39,622 nucleotides of DNA from Burkholderiales bacterium (GCA_947446855.1 CANFIH010000016.1:1-39622); one strand, 5' to 3'. Positions 1 through 10,422 are shown, counted from the first letter of the stretch. Notes: generated from the sequence alone by a model not told the origin. Made by a program: numbers and translations.

Positions 1-70
1 CCTAAAGTCGCGCCTTCACCGCAGCCCGGCCCCGGACTGCAGCACCGATTAGCCACCAGGAGTTTTCAGC

Positions 71-1363
71 ATGCAACGCGACGCCCATTTCACCAACGCA
101 GCCCTGTTCGCCCGCCGTGAGGCCGCCATTCCGCGCGGCGTGGGACACAGCCACCAGGTCTTCATCGCCAAGGGCCTGAACGCCGAGGTCTGGGACGTGG
201 AAGGCCGCCGCTACATCGACTTCGCCGGTGGCATTGCCGTGCTCAACACCGGCCACTGCAACCCCGCCATCATTGCCGCCGTCAAGGCCCAGCTCGACCA
301 ATACACCCACACCTGCTTCCAGGTGCTGGCCTACGAGCCCTATGTGGAACTGGCCGAGCGCATCAACGCCAAGGTGCCCGGCGACTTTGCCAAGAAGACC
401 CTGTTTCTGACCACCGGCTCCGAAGCGCTGGAAAACGCCGTCAAGATTGCCCGCGCCCATACCGGCCGCTCCGGCATCATCTGCTTTGGCGGCGGCTACC
501 ACGGCCGCACCATGATGACCCTGGCCATGACCGGCAAGGTCGCACCCTACAAGACCGGCTTTGGCCCCTTCCCTTCTGAAGTCTTCCATGCCGTGTTCCC
601 CAATGCCCTGCATGGCGTGACGGTGGACGAATCGATTGCCTCCATCGAAGCCATCTTCAAGAACGACATTGAAGCCAAGCGCGTGGCCGCCATCGTGATC
701 GAGCCGGTGCAAGGCGAAGGCGGCTTCCATGTCGCCCCCAAGGAGCTGCTGCAGCGCCTGCGCGCCCTGTGCGATGCCCAAGGCATTCTGCTGGTCTGCG
801 ACGAGGTGCAAACCGGCGCGGGCCGCACCGGCACCTGGTTTGCGGTGGAGCAAAGCGGCGTGGCGCCGGACCTGATCACCATGGCCAAGTCCATGGCCGG
901 TGGCTTTCCGATTTCGGCCGTGGCCGGACGCGCCGAGTTGATGGACGCCGCCGGCCCCGGCGGCCTGGGCGGCACCTATGCCGGCAGCCCGATTGCCTGC
1001 GCTGCGGCCCTGGCCGTGCTCGACATCTTCGAGAAAGAAAACCTGCTGCAACGCAGTGTGGAAGTGGGCCAGCGCCTGACCGCTGGCCTGAAAGCCATGG
1101 CCGTGAAGCACAAGGCGATTGGCGATGTGCGCGGCCTGGGCGCCATGGTGGCCATGGAAGTCTTCAAGAACGGCGACATCAAGCAGCCCGACGCCGACCT
1201 GGCCAAGCGCATTTCGGCCGAAGCCAGCAAGCGCGGCCTGATCCTGCTGACCTGCGGCACCTACGGCAACGTGATCCGCGTGCTGGTGCCACTGACCGCC
1301 AGCGATGCCATCCTGGACGAAGGCATGGCGATCATCGCGGCCAGCCTTGATGCAGTCGCCTGA
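71..1363 (+). CDS. gabT: 4-aminobutyrate aminotransferase (GABA transaminase)
   Basis: This is a PLP-dependent class III aminotransferase of 430 residues, close to the usual GabT length. It would move the amino group of GABA to 2-oxoglutarate, giving succinate semialdehyde and glutamate in the cytosol. Visible motifs are TTGSEALENAVK (phosphate binding), CDEVQTGAGRTG (the Asp that contacts the pyridine nitrogen) and MAKSMAGGFP, whose Lys273 should be the Schiff-base lysine. The ATG follows an AGGAG at 58-62 with good spacing. The gene ends in tandem stops (TGA TAG), and the ABC ATPase gene starts 13 bases later, so it probably leads the transport operon. A related omega-amino acid or putrescine transaminase cannot be excluded by sequence alone, but the gabD gene downstream favours GABA. 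Confidence 0.93.
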   Translation: MQRDAHFTNAALFARREAAIPRGVGHSHQVFIAKGLNAEVWDVEGRRYIDFAGGIAVLNTGHCNPAIIAAVKAQLDQYTHTCFQVLAYEPYVELAERINAKVPGDFAKKTLFLTTGSEALENAVKIARAHTGRSGIICFGGGYHGRTMMTLAMTGKVAPYKTGFGPFPSEVFHAVFPNALHGVTVDESIASIEAIFKNDIEAKRVAAIVIEPVQGEGGFHVAPKELLQRLRALCDAQGILLVCDEVQTGAGRTGTWFAVEQSGVAPDLITMAKSMAGGFPISAVAGRAELMDAAGPGGLGGTYAGSPIACAAALAVLDIFEKENLLQRSVEVGQRLTAGLKAMAVKHKAIGDVRGLGAMVAMEVFKNGDIKQPDADLAKRISAEASKRGLILLTCGTYGNVIRVLVPLTASDAILDEGMAIIAASLDAVA

Positions 1364-1376
1364 TAGACCGGACCCC

Positions 1377-2453
<1,077 letters not shown>

Positions 2454-2494
2454 ACCCCAGCATTTCAACTCTTAGTCCCTTGAAGGAAACATCG

Positions 2495-3523
2495 ATGAAA
2501 CTGAAGCCCTTGTTGATCGCCATTGCCGGCGTTATCGCCCTGCCCGTACTGGCCCAAAGCACGCTGACCGTGGTGAACTTTGGCGGTGCCAATGGCGCCG
2601 CGCAAAAGAAAGCCTATTTCGAACCGTTTGAAAAGACCGGCGCCAAAATTGTGCAGGTGGAATACAACGGCGAGCAGGCCAAGATCAAGGCCATGGTCGA
2701 AGCCAAGAAAATTTCCTGGGACGTGGTTGAAGTGGAAAGCCCCGACGTGAACCGCGGCTGCGACGAAGGCCTGTTTGAAAAGCTGGACTGGTCCAAGCTG
2801 CCTCCCAAGTCCGACTTCCAGCCCGCTGCCGTGAACGACTGCGGCGTTGGCGCCTTTGTCTGGTCCACCGTGATGGCCTACAACGCCGACAAGCTCAAGA
2901 CCGCTCCCGTGACCTGGGGTGATTTCTGGGACACCAAGAAATTCCCCGGCAAGCGCGGCATGCGCAAGGGCCCGCGTTACAACCTGGAATTCGCCTTGAT
3001 GGCCGACGGTGTGGCTCCCGCTGATGTCTACAAGGTGCTGGCCACCAAAGACGGTGCCGACCGCGCCTTCAAGAAGATGACCGAACTCAAGCCCAACATC
3101 CAGTTCTGGGAAGCCGGTGCACAGCCACCCCAGTTCCTGGTAGCCGGTGACGTGGTCATGACCACCGCCTACAACGGCCGCATCGACGCCGCCCAGCGCG
3201 AAGGCAAGAACCTGGCCATCACCTGGACCGGTGGCATTTACGACCTGGACTACTGGGTCATGCCCAAGGGCACGCCCAACAAGGACCTGGCCATGAAGTT
3301 CATCGCCATGGCCACCAACCCGACCGAGCAGGCCGAGTACACCAAGCACATCTCCTACGGCCCGACCAACAACAAGGCCCTGGCCAAGATCGACCCGAAG
3401 ATTCTGGCCATGCTGCCCACGTCGGCTGCCAACAGCAAGACCGCGCTGCAATTCAACATCACGTTCTGGGCCGACCAGGGCGAGGCCTTGGAAAAGCGCT
3501 TTGCCGCTTGGGCTGCACAGTAA
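2495..3523 (+). CDS. Periplasmic substrate-binding protein of the polyamine-type ABC importer
   Basis: This is a 342-residue solute-binding protein of the PotD/SpuD type (bacterial extracellular solute-binding family). A classic signal peptide is visible (MKLK, a hydrophobic stretch, then PVLA-QS), with cleavage expected near residue 20/21. The mature protein begins STLTVVNFGG, typical of this family. The ATG at 2495 has an AAGGAA just upstream; an in-frame TTG 15 bases earlier would sit on that ribosome site and is less likely. The ligand cannot be read from the sequence. The neighbouring gabT, ureohydrolase and gabD genes suggest a guanidino- or amino-compound such as guanidinobutyrate, agmatine, putrescine or GABA. 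Confidence 0.9.
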   Translation: MKLKPLLIAIAGVIALPVLAQSTLTVVNFGGANGAAQKKAYFEPFEKTGAKIVQVEYNGEQAKIKAMVEAKKISWDVVEVESPDVNRGCDEGLFEKLDWSKLPPKSDFQPAAVNDCGVGAFVWSTVMAYNADKLKTAPVTWGDFWDTKKFPGKRGMRKGPRYNLEFALMADGVAPADVYKVLATKDGADRAFKKMTELKPNIQFWEAGAQPPQFLVAGDVVMTTAYNGRIDAAQREGKNLAITWTGGIYDLDYWVMPKGTPNKDLAMKFIAMATNPTEQAEYTKHISYGPTNNKALAKIDPKILAMLPTSAANSKTALQFNITFWADQGEALEKRFAAWAAQ

Positions 3524-3549
3524 TCGCATAGCAAGAACAGGGACTGACC

Positions 3550-4785
3550 ATGAGCGCAACGCTTGATATGACTTCACTAGCCGCCCGACTGGGGCGGGTG
3601 GAGCGGCGCAAGCGCGTGCGCGCCATGGCCCTGACCCTGCCTCTCTTGGTGTTCCTGGCGCTCACCTTCCTGGTGCCGCTGGGTGCCCTGCTGGTGCGCG
3701 CCGTCGAAAACCCCGAGGTGGCCGACACGCTGGTGCATACCGGCAAGGCCCTGTCCGGCTGGGACCGCAAAACGGCTCCACCGGACGAGGCCTTCTCTGC
3801 ATTGGTTACCGACCTGAATGCGATACCTGAGACCGCGCAAGCCGGTGTGCTGGCGCGCAGGCTCAATTCCGAAGTCAGCGGCGCCCGCTCGCTGATCATG
3901 GCCACCTACCGCGCCAAGCTGGACACCAGCGCCATGAGCCCGGCCCAGGTGAAGGAAGCGTTGCTGGCGCAAGACCCCCGCTGGGGCGAACTACCCTACT
4001 GGTGGGCCATTGCCAAGAACAGCTCGCGCTGGACGCCTGACTACCTGCTGACCTCGCTCGACTTGAAGCGCGATGCCCAGGGCGATATCGTCAAGGTCGG
4101 CCCCGAAGAGGCGGCGTTTAGCGCCATCCTGGTTCGCACCTTTTCCATCAGCGCCATCGTGACCCTGGTGAGCATCCTGATCGGCTACCCGCTGGCCTAC
4201 TGGCTGTCGACCCTGAGTGCACGCAAAGCCAACCTGATGATGATTCTGGTACTCCTGCCCTTCTGGACCTCGGTGCTGGTGCGCATTGCCGCCTGGATCG
4301 TGCTGCTGCAGACCAATGGCCTGGTCAATCGCTTTCTGATGTTCACGGGCCTGACCGACAGCCCGGTGCCGCTCCTGTTCAACCGCCTGGGCGTGGTGAT
4401 TGCCATGGTGCACATCCTCCTGCCCTTCATGATCCTGCCGCTGTACAGCGTGATGAAGTCGGTGCCGCACAACTATGTGCGCGCGGCCGTGTCGCTGGGC
4501 AGCTCGCCGCTGGCGGCCTTCTTTCGCATCTATGTGCCGCAGACCTATCCCGGCATTGCAGCCGGTGGCCTGCTGGTGTTCATCACCTCGATTGGCTACT
4601 ACGTCACACCTGCCCTGCTGGGCGGCGCTGGCGACCAGATGCTGAGCTACTACGTGGCGCAGTACACCAATGTGGAAGTCAACTGGGGCATGGCCTGCGC
4701 CTTGGGCTCGGTGCTGCTGATCACCACCCTGGCCCTGTATTCCGTGTACCGCCGTTTTGGCAAAGCTGAACTCAGCCTCGGATGA
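3550..4785 (+). CDS. ABC transporter permease (PotB-like, with large periplasmic loop)
   Basis: This is a 411-residue inner-membrane permease. It has one hydrophobic segment at about 26-50, then about 140 hydrophilic residues (50-195), and further membrane helices from about 197 to the end. The EAA loop that docks onto the ATPase is recognisable at about 311-336 (RAAVSLGSSPLAAFFRIYVP). The long insert between the first and second helices is known from one branch of polyamine-type permeases and makes it longer than PotB of E. coli. It starts 26 bases after the binding-protein gene and ends 4 bases before the second permease gene, so it clearly belongs to the same operon. Confidence 0.92.
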   Translation: MSATLDMTSLAARLGRVERRKRVRAMALTLPLLVFLALTFLVPLGALLVRAVENPEVADTLVHTGKALSGWDRKTAPPDEAFSALVTDLNAIPETAQAGVLARRLNSEVSGARSLIMATYRAKLDTSAMSPAQVKEALLAQDPRWGELPYWWAIAKNSSRWTPDYLLTSLDLKRDAQGDIVKVGPEEAAFSAILVRTFSISAIVTLVSILIGYPLAYWLSTLSARKANLMMILVLLPFWTSVLVRIAAWIVLLQTNGLVNRFLMFTGLTDSPVPLLFNRLGVVIAMVHILLPFMILPLYSVMKSVPHNYVRAAVSLGSSPLAAFFRIYVPQTYPGIAAGGLLVFITSIGYYVTPALLGGAGDQMLSYYVAQYTNVEVNWGMACALGSVLLITTLALYSVYRRFGKAELSLG

Positions 4786-4789
4786 CCTG

Positions 4790-5605
4790 ATGAAACCTTC
4801 TCAATTCCCCGCCTACTTCAACCTCGCCGACAAGCTCGGCTGGTACGGCCTGCGCGTGCTCTCCGGCGCCGTGCTGCTGTTTTTGCTCACTCCCATTCTG
4901 GTCATCATCCCGCTGTCCTTCAGCAACTCGTCCTTTCTGTCCTACCCGATTCCGGGCTGGTCGCTGCGCTGGTACCAGGAGCTCTTTGCCTCCAGCGACT
5001 GGGCGCGCGCCACCAAGAACAGCTTTATCGTCGCCCCGCTGGCCACGCTGATCGCCACCGCGCTGGGCACCTTGGCCGCAGTAGGCCTGGCCCGCGTGCA
5101 GTTCTTCGGCAAGGGCCTGATCACCGGCCTCTTGATTGCGCCCATGGTGGTGCCCATCGTGGTGGTGGGGGTCAGCACCTATCTGTTCTTCGCCAAGATC
5201 GGCCTGTCGGACTCCTACACCGGCCTGGTGCTGGTGCATGCGGCATTGGGTGCGCCCTTTGTGCTGACCACCGTGCTGGCCACGCTGCAAAGCTTTAACC
5301 AGAACCTGGTCAAGGCCAGCCTGAGCCTGGGTGCCGGGCCGCTGCAAACCTTTTTTCGCGTCACCCTGCCTGTGATTGCACCGGGCGTAATCTCGGGCGC
5401 GCTGTTTGCCTTTGCCACCTCGTTTGACGAAGTGGTGGTGACCCTGTTCCTGGCCGGCCCGGAGCAGACCACGCTGCCGCGCCAGATGTTCACCGGCATC
5501 CGCGAAAACATCTCGCCCACGATTGCGGCGGTGGCCACGCTGCTGATCCTGTTCACGGCCTCGCTGATGGGCGCGCTGGAATGGCTGCGAGGCCGCGTTA
5601 AATGA
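4790..5605 (+). CDS. ABC transporter permease (PotC-like)
   Basis: This is the second permease subunit, 271 residues, with about six hydrophobic helices and an EAA loop (KASLSLGAGPLQTFFRVTLP, about 180-200). It should pair with the preceding permease to form the membrane channel of the importer. The ATG at 4790 is 4 bases after the preceding stop. The gene overlaps the next one in an ATGA (5602-5605), which points to translational coupling with the ureohydrolase and ties uptake directly to the first catabolic step. Confidence 0.92.
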   Translation: MKPSQFPAYFNLADKLGWYGLRVLSGAVLLFLLTPILVIIPLSFSNSSFLSYPIPGWSLRWYQELFASSDWARATKNSFIVAPLATLIATALGTLAAVGLARVQFFGKGLITGLLIAPMVVPIVVVGVSTYLFFAKIGLSDSYTGLVLVHAALGAPFVLTTVLATLQSFNQNLVKASLSLGAGPLQTFFRVTLPVIAPGVISGALFAFATSFDEVVVTLFLAGPEQTTLPRQMFTGIRENISPTIAAVATLLILFTASLMGALEWLRGRVK

Positions 5606-6546
5606 GCTTCAACCAACCCCTGGGCGGCAACGCCATGCCGCGCTTTGGCGGCCTGGCCAGCATGATGCGTTTGCCTGTGGCGGATTCGCCCCTTGGCCTG
5701 GATGTGGGCTTTATCGGCGTGCCACTGGACATAGGCACCAGCCACCGCCCCGGCACGCGCTTTGGGCCGCGCCAGATCCGCGCCGAGTCCGCGCTGATAC
5801 GCCCCTACAACATGGCGACCGGCGCCGCACCGTTTGACGCGCTGCAAGTGGCCGACTTGGGCGATGTGGCCATCAACACCTACAACCTGCAAAAGTCGGT
5901 CGAGATCATCGAGCGCCACTACCAGCCCATCGTGGACAGCGGCTGCAAACCGCTCACCCTGGGCGGCGACCACACCATCGTGCTGCCGATTCTGCGGGCC
6001 CTGGCACGCAAGCACGGCCCGGTGGCGCTGGTGCATGTGGACGCCCATGCCGACGTCAACGACGACATGTTTGGCGAGCGCATCGCCCACGGCACGCCCT
6101 TCCGGCGCGCGGTGGAGGAAGGCCTGCTGCAATGCGACAAGGTCTGGCAGATCGGCCTGCGCGGCAGCGGCTATGCCGCCGAAGACTTCGACTGGCCGCG
6201 CCAGCAGGGCTTTACCGTGGTGCAGGCGCATGAGGTCTGGTACCAGTCGCTCGCACCGCTGATGCAGCGCGTGCGCGCATCCATAGGCAACGCGCCCTGC
6301 TACCTGAGCTTTGACATCGACGGCATTGACCCCAGCTTTGCCGGTGGCACGGGCACCCCGGAAATCGGCGGCCTGACGGTGCCGCAGGCGCTGGAAATCA
6401 TCCGCGGCTGCCGCGGCCTAAATCTGGTGGGTGGCGATCTGGTGGAGGTCTCTCCGCCTTACGACACCTCCGGCAACACCGCGCTGCTGGGTGCCAACCT
6501 GCTGTACGAGATGCTGTGTGTGCTGCCGGGCGTGGCCTACCGCTGA
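5602..6546 (+). CDS. speB: Ureohydrolase: agmatinase or guanidinobutyrase
   Basis: This 314-residue arginase/agmatinase-family enzyme removes urea from a guanidino compound using a dinuclear Mn centre. The metal ligands are all present: GGDH with H124, DAHAD with D147, H149 and D151, and SFDID with D238 and D240. It overlaps the permease gene by 4 bases. Agmatinase is the usual family label and gives the symbol used here. However, the genes around it encode GABA transaminase and succinate semialdehyde dehydrogenase, and no putrescine-to-GABA enzymes are visible, so guanidinobutyrase (4-guanidinobutyrate to GABA and urea, GbuA-like) fits the neighbourhood better. Substrate assignment is inference; the ureohydrolase fold is certain. 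Confidence 0.88.
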   Translation: MSFNQPLGGNAMPRFGGLASMMRLPVADSPLGLDVGFIGVPLDIGTSHRPGTRFGPRQIRAESALIRPYNMATGAAPFDALQVADLGDVAINTYNLQKSVEIIERHYQPIVDSGCKPLTLGGDHTIVLPILRALARKHGPVALVHVDAHADVNDDMFGERIAHGTPFRRAVEEGLLQCDKVWQIGLRGSGYAAEDFDWPRQQGFTVVQAHEVWYQSLAPLMQRVRASIGNAPCYLSFDIDGIDPSFAGGTGTPEIGGLTVPQALEIIRGCRGLNLVGGDLVEVSPPYDTSGNTALLGANLLYEMLCVLPGVAYR

Positions 6547-6673
6547 GTCCCGGCACCCAAGTGGCACCTGCAGGACACTGACATCCGGTGCGGTGCCCTT
6601 CACAAAAAGTCGTTACCCTTCACCCTCTATCGCCCCGCCAAAGGGCATTCGCTCAACACCAGGAAGACACGCC

Positions 6674-8173
6674 ATGGACATGAAAACCTCTCCCCTTTCC
6701 CTGCTCAAAGACCCCAGCCTGCTCAAGACCGATGCCCTGATCAACGGGCAGTGGGTGGGCGGCGCTACCGACGGGGCATCTAAGCCCGCGCGCTTTGACG
6801 TGCTGGACCCGTCCAATGGCCGTAAGCTGGTCGATGTGGCCAACCTCGGCCCGGCCGACGCCGATCTGGCAATCGCAGCCGCCAACGCCGCCTGGCCGGC
6901 CTGGAAAGCCAAGACCGCGAAAGAGCGCAGCATCATCCTGCGCAAATGGTTTGACCTCTTGATGGCGAACCAGGAGGACCTGGGCCGCATCATGACCGCC
7001 GAGCAAGGCAAGCCCTTTGGTGAAGCCAAGGGCGAAGTGGCCTATGGCGCCAGCTTCGTGGAATGGTTTGCCGAGGAGGCCAAGCGCGTCAACGGCGAGA
7101 CCCTGCCCCAGTTCGACAACAACCGCCGCCTGATGGTGATCAAGCAGCCCATTGGCGTGTGCGCCGCCATCACACCCTGGAACTTCCCCCTGGCCATGAT
7201 CACCCGCAAGGTGGCTCCGGCCCTGGCCGCCGGTTGCACCGTCATCATCAAACCCGCTGAACTCACGCCCCTCACGGCCCTGGCCGCCGCCGAACTGGCG
7301 ATGCGCGCCGGCATTCCGGCCGGTGTGCTCAACATGCTCAGCGCCGACGCCGACAACTCGATTGCCATCGGCAAGGTGATCTGCGCCAGCGATGTGGTGC
7401 GCCACTTGAGCTTTACCGGCTCCACCGAAGTCGGCCGCATTTTGATCCGCCAATGCGCCGACACCGTGAAGAAGCTGTCGCTGGAGTTGGGCGGCAATGC
7501 GCCCTTTATCGTGTTTGACGATGCCGACATCGACTCGGCCGTGGAAGGCGCTTTGGCCAGCAAATACCGCAACGCCGGCCAGACCTGCGTCTGCGCCAAT
7601 CGCTTCTATGTGCAGGAAGGCGTGTATGACGCTTTTGTTGCCAAGTTCACCGCGAAGGTCAAGGCCATGAAGGTCGGCAACGGCTTTGAAGACGGCGTGA
7701 TGCAGGGCCCGCTGATTGAGGACGCCGCCATCGTCAAGGTCAAGCGCCATGTGGCCGACGCCATTGCCAAGGGCGGCAAGGTCGAAACCGGCGGCAATGC
7801 GCTCACCGGCCAGTTCTTCGAGCCCACCGTAGTGTCCGGCGCCACCGCCGACATGCTCTGCGCCAAGGAAGAAACCTTTGGCCCCTTTGCCCCGGTGTTC
7901 AAGTTCAAGACCGAGCAGGAAGCCATTGATGCGGCCAACAACACCGAGTTCGGCCTGGCCAGCTATTTCTACAGCCGCGATATCGGCCGCATCCACCGCG
8001 TGGGTGAGGCCCTGGAATACGGCATGGTCGGCATCAACGTCGGCATCCTGGCTACCGAGCACGTGCCGTTTGGTGGCGTGAAGCAGTCGGGCCTGGGCCG
8101 CGAGGGTTCGCACTTTGGCATGGACGACTATGTGGAAGTGAAGTACCTCTGCATTGGTGACATCCTGAAGTAA
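6674..8173 (+). CDS. gabD: Succinate-semialdehyde dehydrogenase
   Basis: This is an aldehyde dehydrogenase of 499 residues, oxidising succinate semialdehyde to succinate with NAD(P)+. It has the oxyanion and NAD-binding PWNFPLAMITRK, the FTGSTEVGR turn, the general base Glu271 in LELGGN, and the nucleophile Cys305 in GQTCVCANR. A second cysteine two residues later is typical of GabD. The ATG at 6674 follows AGGAAG with about 8 bases spacing. A 127-base gap separates it from the ureohydrolase gene, so it may have its own promoter, although I see no convincing one. It completes the GABA-to-succinate route with gabT, and a clear terminator follows. Confidence 0.93.
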   Translation: MDMKTSPLSLLKDPSLLKTDALINGQWVGGATDGASKPARFDVLDPSNGRKLVDVANLGPADADLAIAAANAAWPAWKAKTAKERSIILRKWFDLLMANQEDLGRIMTAEQGKPFGEAKGEVAYGASFVEWFAEEAKRVNGETLPQFDNNRRLMVIKQPIGVCAAITPWNFPLAMITRKVAPALAAGCTVIIKPAELTPLTALAAAELAMRAGIPAGVLNMLSADADNSIAIGKVICASDVVRHLSFTGSTEVGRILIRQCADTVKKLSLELGGNAPFIVFDDADIDSAVEGALASKYRNAGQTCVCANRFYVQEGVYDAFVAKFTAKVKAMKVGNGFEDGVMQGPLIEDAAIVKVKRHVADAIAKGGKVETGGNALTGQFFEPTVVSGATADMLCAKEETFGPFAPVFKFKTEQEAIDAANNTEFGLASYFYSRDIGRIHRVGEALEYGMVGINVGILATEHVPFGGVKQSGLGREGSHFGMDDYVEVKYLCIGDILK

Positions 8174-8201
8174 GCCCAGCAAGCCCACGTGGCACCCAAC
8201 G

Positions 8202-8230
8202 CAAAGCCCCGCAAGGGGCTTTGTGCTTTT
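8202..8230 (+). terminator. Rho-independent terminator after gabD
   Basis: A perfect 9-base-pair stem CAAAGCCCC/GGGGCTTTG closes on a GCAA tetraloop and is followed by TGCTTTT. It lies 28 bases after the gabD stop and closes the gabT-to-gabD unit. Confidence 0.85.
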
Positions 8231-8271
8231 GGAATACCCCTGCACGGCGAACCCCATTGAATTACCCGCCC

Positions 8272-8286
8272 AGACAATATTTGTCT
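8272..8286. promoter_or_regulatory. Inverted repeat, likely MarR operator
   Basis: AGACAA-TAT-TTGTCT is a perfect inverted repeat with 6-base arms, 20 bases before the marR start. MarR-family proteins usually bind such short palindromes at their own promoter. It is the only strong palindrome in this gap, so autoregulation of the efflux operon is a reasonable inference. Confidence 0.6.
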
Positions 8287-8306
8287 AGGCATGTAATAAT
8301 TGCCGC

Positions 8307-8831
8307 ATGCCAAAAATCCTGCCCCCATGCACCTTTTACCGGGCTGAAAGCTACAACCCGGAGGACAGCGTGGGCTATCTGATGCGGCAGATTCTGGGCA
8401 TGGTCAGCCAGGACATTGAGCGACAACTGGCCCACACCGACCTGACCAATGCCCAGTGGATTCCCCTGTACAAGCTGTATAGCGGCCAGGCCTCGACCGT
8501 GGCCGAACTGGCGCGGGTGTGCAACCTGGACGCCGGCGCCATGACGCGCACGCTGGACCGGCTGGAGGCCAAAGGCCTGTGCAAGCGGGTGCGCTCGGAA
8601 ACCGATCGCCGCGTGGTGAACATCGAGCTCACACCCGCCGGCACCCAGGCTGCCAGCGACATTCCTGAAATTTTGAGTGGCGTGCAAAACGCCCACCTGG
8701 CCGGCTTCAGCGCCGAAGAATTTGAAACCCTGCGCACCTACCTGCGCCGCATCATGCACAACGCCCAATCCATTGCAGACCTTGCCCATGACACCCTTTC
8801 CCCCAAAGCAGACCCGCACGATGCCATCTGA
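8307..8831 (+). CDS. MarR-family transcriptional regulator of the efflux operon
   Basis: This is a 174-residue winged-helix repressor of the MarR/EmrR type. The core (about 25-160) has the typical dimerisation helices, the DNA-recognition stretch VAELARVCNLDAGAMTRTLD, and the wing segment with DRR (TDRRVVNIELTPAG). It is the first gene of a four-gene set followed by an outer-membrane channel, EmrA and EmrB, the same logic as emrRAB in E. coli. Binding of a drug or phenolic ligand would be expected to release the promoter. Its last 11 bases overlap the start of the channel gene, implying coupled translation. Confidence 0.92.
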   Translation: MPKILPPCTFYRAESYNPEDSVGYLMRQILGMVSQDIERQLAHTDLTNAQWIPLYKLYSGQASTVAELARVCNLDAGAMTRTLDRLEAKGLCKRVRSETDRRVVNIELTPAGTQAASDIPEILSGVQNAHLAGFSAEEFETLRTYLRRIMHNAQSIADLAHDTLSPKADPHDAI

Positions 8832-10422
8832 ACCCATGCCGTCCACCCTCCGTGCCACACGGCTCGCCACACACCTGTTGTTGGGCAGCGTGGTGCTTGC
8901 CGCACTGGCCGGCTGCGCCAATTTTTCCGGTATCGAACCCACCGCCAAGCCCCTGGACGCCGCCAGACTGGGCCTGAAAAACCTGGACGCCAGCCAAGAC
9001 GCCGAGCGCGTAAGCACCGACAGCGATTGGTGGCAGGCCTTTGGCGACGCCCAACTCAACTCCCTGGTGGCCACCGCTTTGCACAGCAACCCGGGCCTGA
9101 AGGTGGCCCAGGCGCGGCTGGCCCGCGCGCAAGCCGCCAGTGCGGCCGTACAGGCGGTAGACGGCCCGCAGGTGAATGCCTCGCTGGACCTGAGCCGCCA
9201 GCTCTACTCGGCCAACAACATTTACCCGCCCCCGATCGGTGGCTCGGTGCTGGACAGCGGCAGCCTGCAGGCCAGCGCGAGTTGGGAACTGGACTTTTTT
9301 GGCAAGAACCGTGCAGCGCTGGATGCAGCACTAGGCCAGATCAAGGCCACCGAGGCCGATATGCGCGCCGCACGCGGCCTGTTGGCTGCCAATGTGGCAC
9401 GCAGCTATTTCCAACTGGTGCGGCTGCAGGCCCAGCGGGTGCTGGCGCAGCGCACGCTGGAGCAACGCGAGCACATCCAAACCCTGGTGCACAGCCGCGT
9501 CAACGCCGGCCTGGACACCGCGCTGGAGCTGCAACAGGCCGCCAGCGCCCTGCCCGATGCCCGCTTGCAGATCGAAGTGCTGAACGAACAACAGGCCTTG
9601 ACGCTCAACGCCCTGGCGGCGCTGACGGCGCAGCCGGTGTCGGCACTGAAGCTGGACCTGCCCGCGCTGGACCAGATTGCCGGTGTGCGCGTGGCGCAAG
9701 CCCTGCCGCTGGACTTGCTGGGCCGCCGCTCCGACATTGCCGCTGCGCGCTGGCGTGTGGAGGCGGCCACCAGCGATGTGGCCTCGGCCAAATCGCAGTT
9801 CTACCCCAACATCAACCTGGTGGGCTTTGCGGGGCTCTCGAGCATTGGCTTTGACAAGCTCCTGAAAAACGAGAGTGAGCAATGGGGCGTGGGCCCGGCC
9901 CTTCGCCTGCCCCTGTTTGACGGCGGCCGCCTGCGCGCCAATTTGCGTGGCAAGACAGCCGAGTTGGACTCGGCCATTGAGAGCTACAACGCCCAGGTGC
10001 TGGAGGCCGTGCACGAGGTGGCCGACCGCATCACCTCCAATCAGGCCGTGCGCCGCCAACAGACCGAGCAGCATGCCGCGCAGGCTTCTGCCGAGGCCGC
10101 TTACGCCATTGCCCTGCAGCGCTATGAAGCGGGTCTGGGCAACTACCTGAATGTGCTGGCGGCCGAAGCCCCGGTGCTCGCGCAGCGCCGCCAGGGCGCA
10201 GACCTGGCCGCCCGCGCCTTGGACACGCAGGTGCAAATCCTGCACGCCATCGGCGGTGACATTGCCCCCACGCTTGCCGCTGCGCGTGCTGCGCTGCCCC
10301 CCGAGGGGGCTCTCGCGCCTTGGGGCGGCCCGGCGGCGCTCGTCACCCCCACGCTTGCCGCTGCGCGTGCTGCGCTGCCCCCCGAGGGGGCCACAGGTCA
10401 GCTTGGGGCGGCCCTGCGCTGA
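8821..10422 (+). CDS. Outer-membrane efflux lipoprotein (NodT/OEP family) with repeat-derived C-terminal tail
   Basis: This TolC-like channel has a lipoprotein signal (hydrophobic run ending LAALAGC). The lipidated cysteine is residue 32 from this start, or 27 from the alternative ATG at 8836. Two OEP repeats fill about 75-490 (for example SDWWQAFGDAQL near the start and YEAGLGNYLNVLAAEAPVLAQR near the end). It should form the exit duct for the EmrAB pump encoded next. The last 46 or so codons are unusual: they are two in-frame copies of a GC-rich intergenic repeat, encoding PTLAAARAALPPEGA twice, 27 residues apart. Normal family members end soon after the last helix, so this tail is probably an insertion that moved the stop codon. 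Total length is 533 residues. Confidence 0.9.
   Translation: MPSEPMPSTLRATRLATHLLLGSVVLAALAGCANFSGIEPTAKPLDAARLGLKNLDASQDAERVSTDSDWWQAFGDAQLNSLVATALHSNPGLKVAQARLARAQAASAAVQAVDGPQVNASLDLSRQLYSANNIYPPPIGGSVLDSGSLQASASWELDFFGKNRAALDAALGQIKATEADMRAARGLLAANVARSYFQLVRLQAQRVLAQRTLEQREHIQTLVHSRVNAGLDTALELQQAASALPDARLQIEVLNEQQALTLNALAALTAQPVSALKLDLPALDQIAGVRVAQALPLDLLGRRSDIAAARWRVEAATSDVASAKSQFYPNINLVGFAGLSSIGFDKLLKNESEQWGVGPALRLPLFDGGRLRANLRGKTAELDSAIESYNAQVLEAVHEVADRITSNQAVRRQQTEQHAAQASAEAAYAIALQRYEAGLGNYLNVLAAEAPVLAQRRQGADLAARALDTQVQILHAIGGDIAPTLAAARAALPPEGALAPWGGPAALVTPTLAAARAALPPEGATGQLGAALR
10265..10338 (+). repeat. GC-rich palindromic repeat, copy 1 (inside the channel gene)
   Basis: This element begins CCCCCAC, carries the palindromic core GCCCCCCGAGGGGGC, and ends CTTGGGGCGGCCCGGCGGCG. 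A sister copy with the same layout lies at 39050-39124. It lies within the coding end of the outer-membrane channel gene and is read in frame. A 46-base stretch (10265-10310) is repeated identically at 10346-10391. Confidence 0.8.

Noticed and set aside
1305..1376. Earlier start for the ABC ATPase
   Set aside because: It would overlap the end of gabT by about 60 bases with no ribosome site; the family starts near MSAPKTLVSF.
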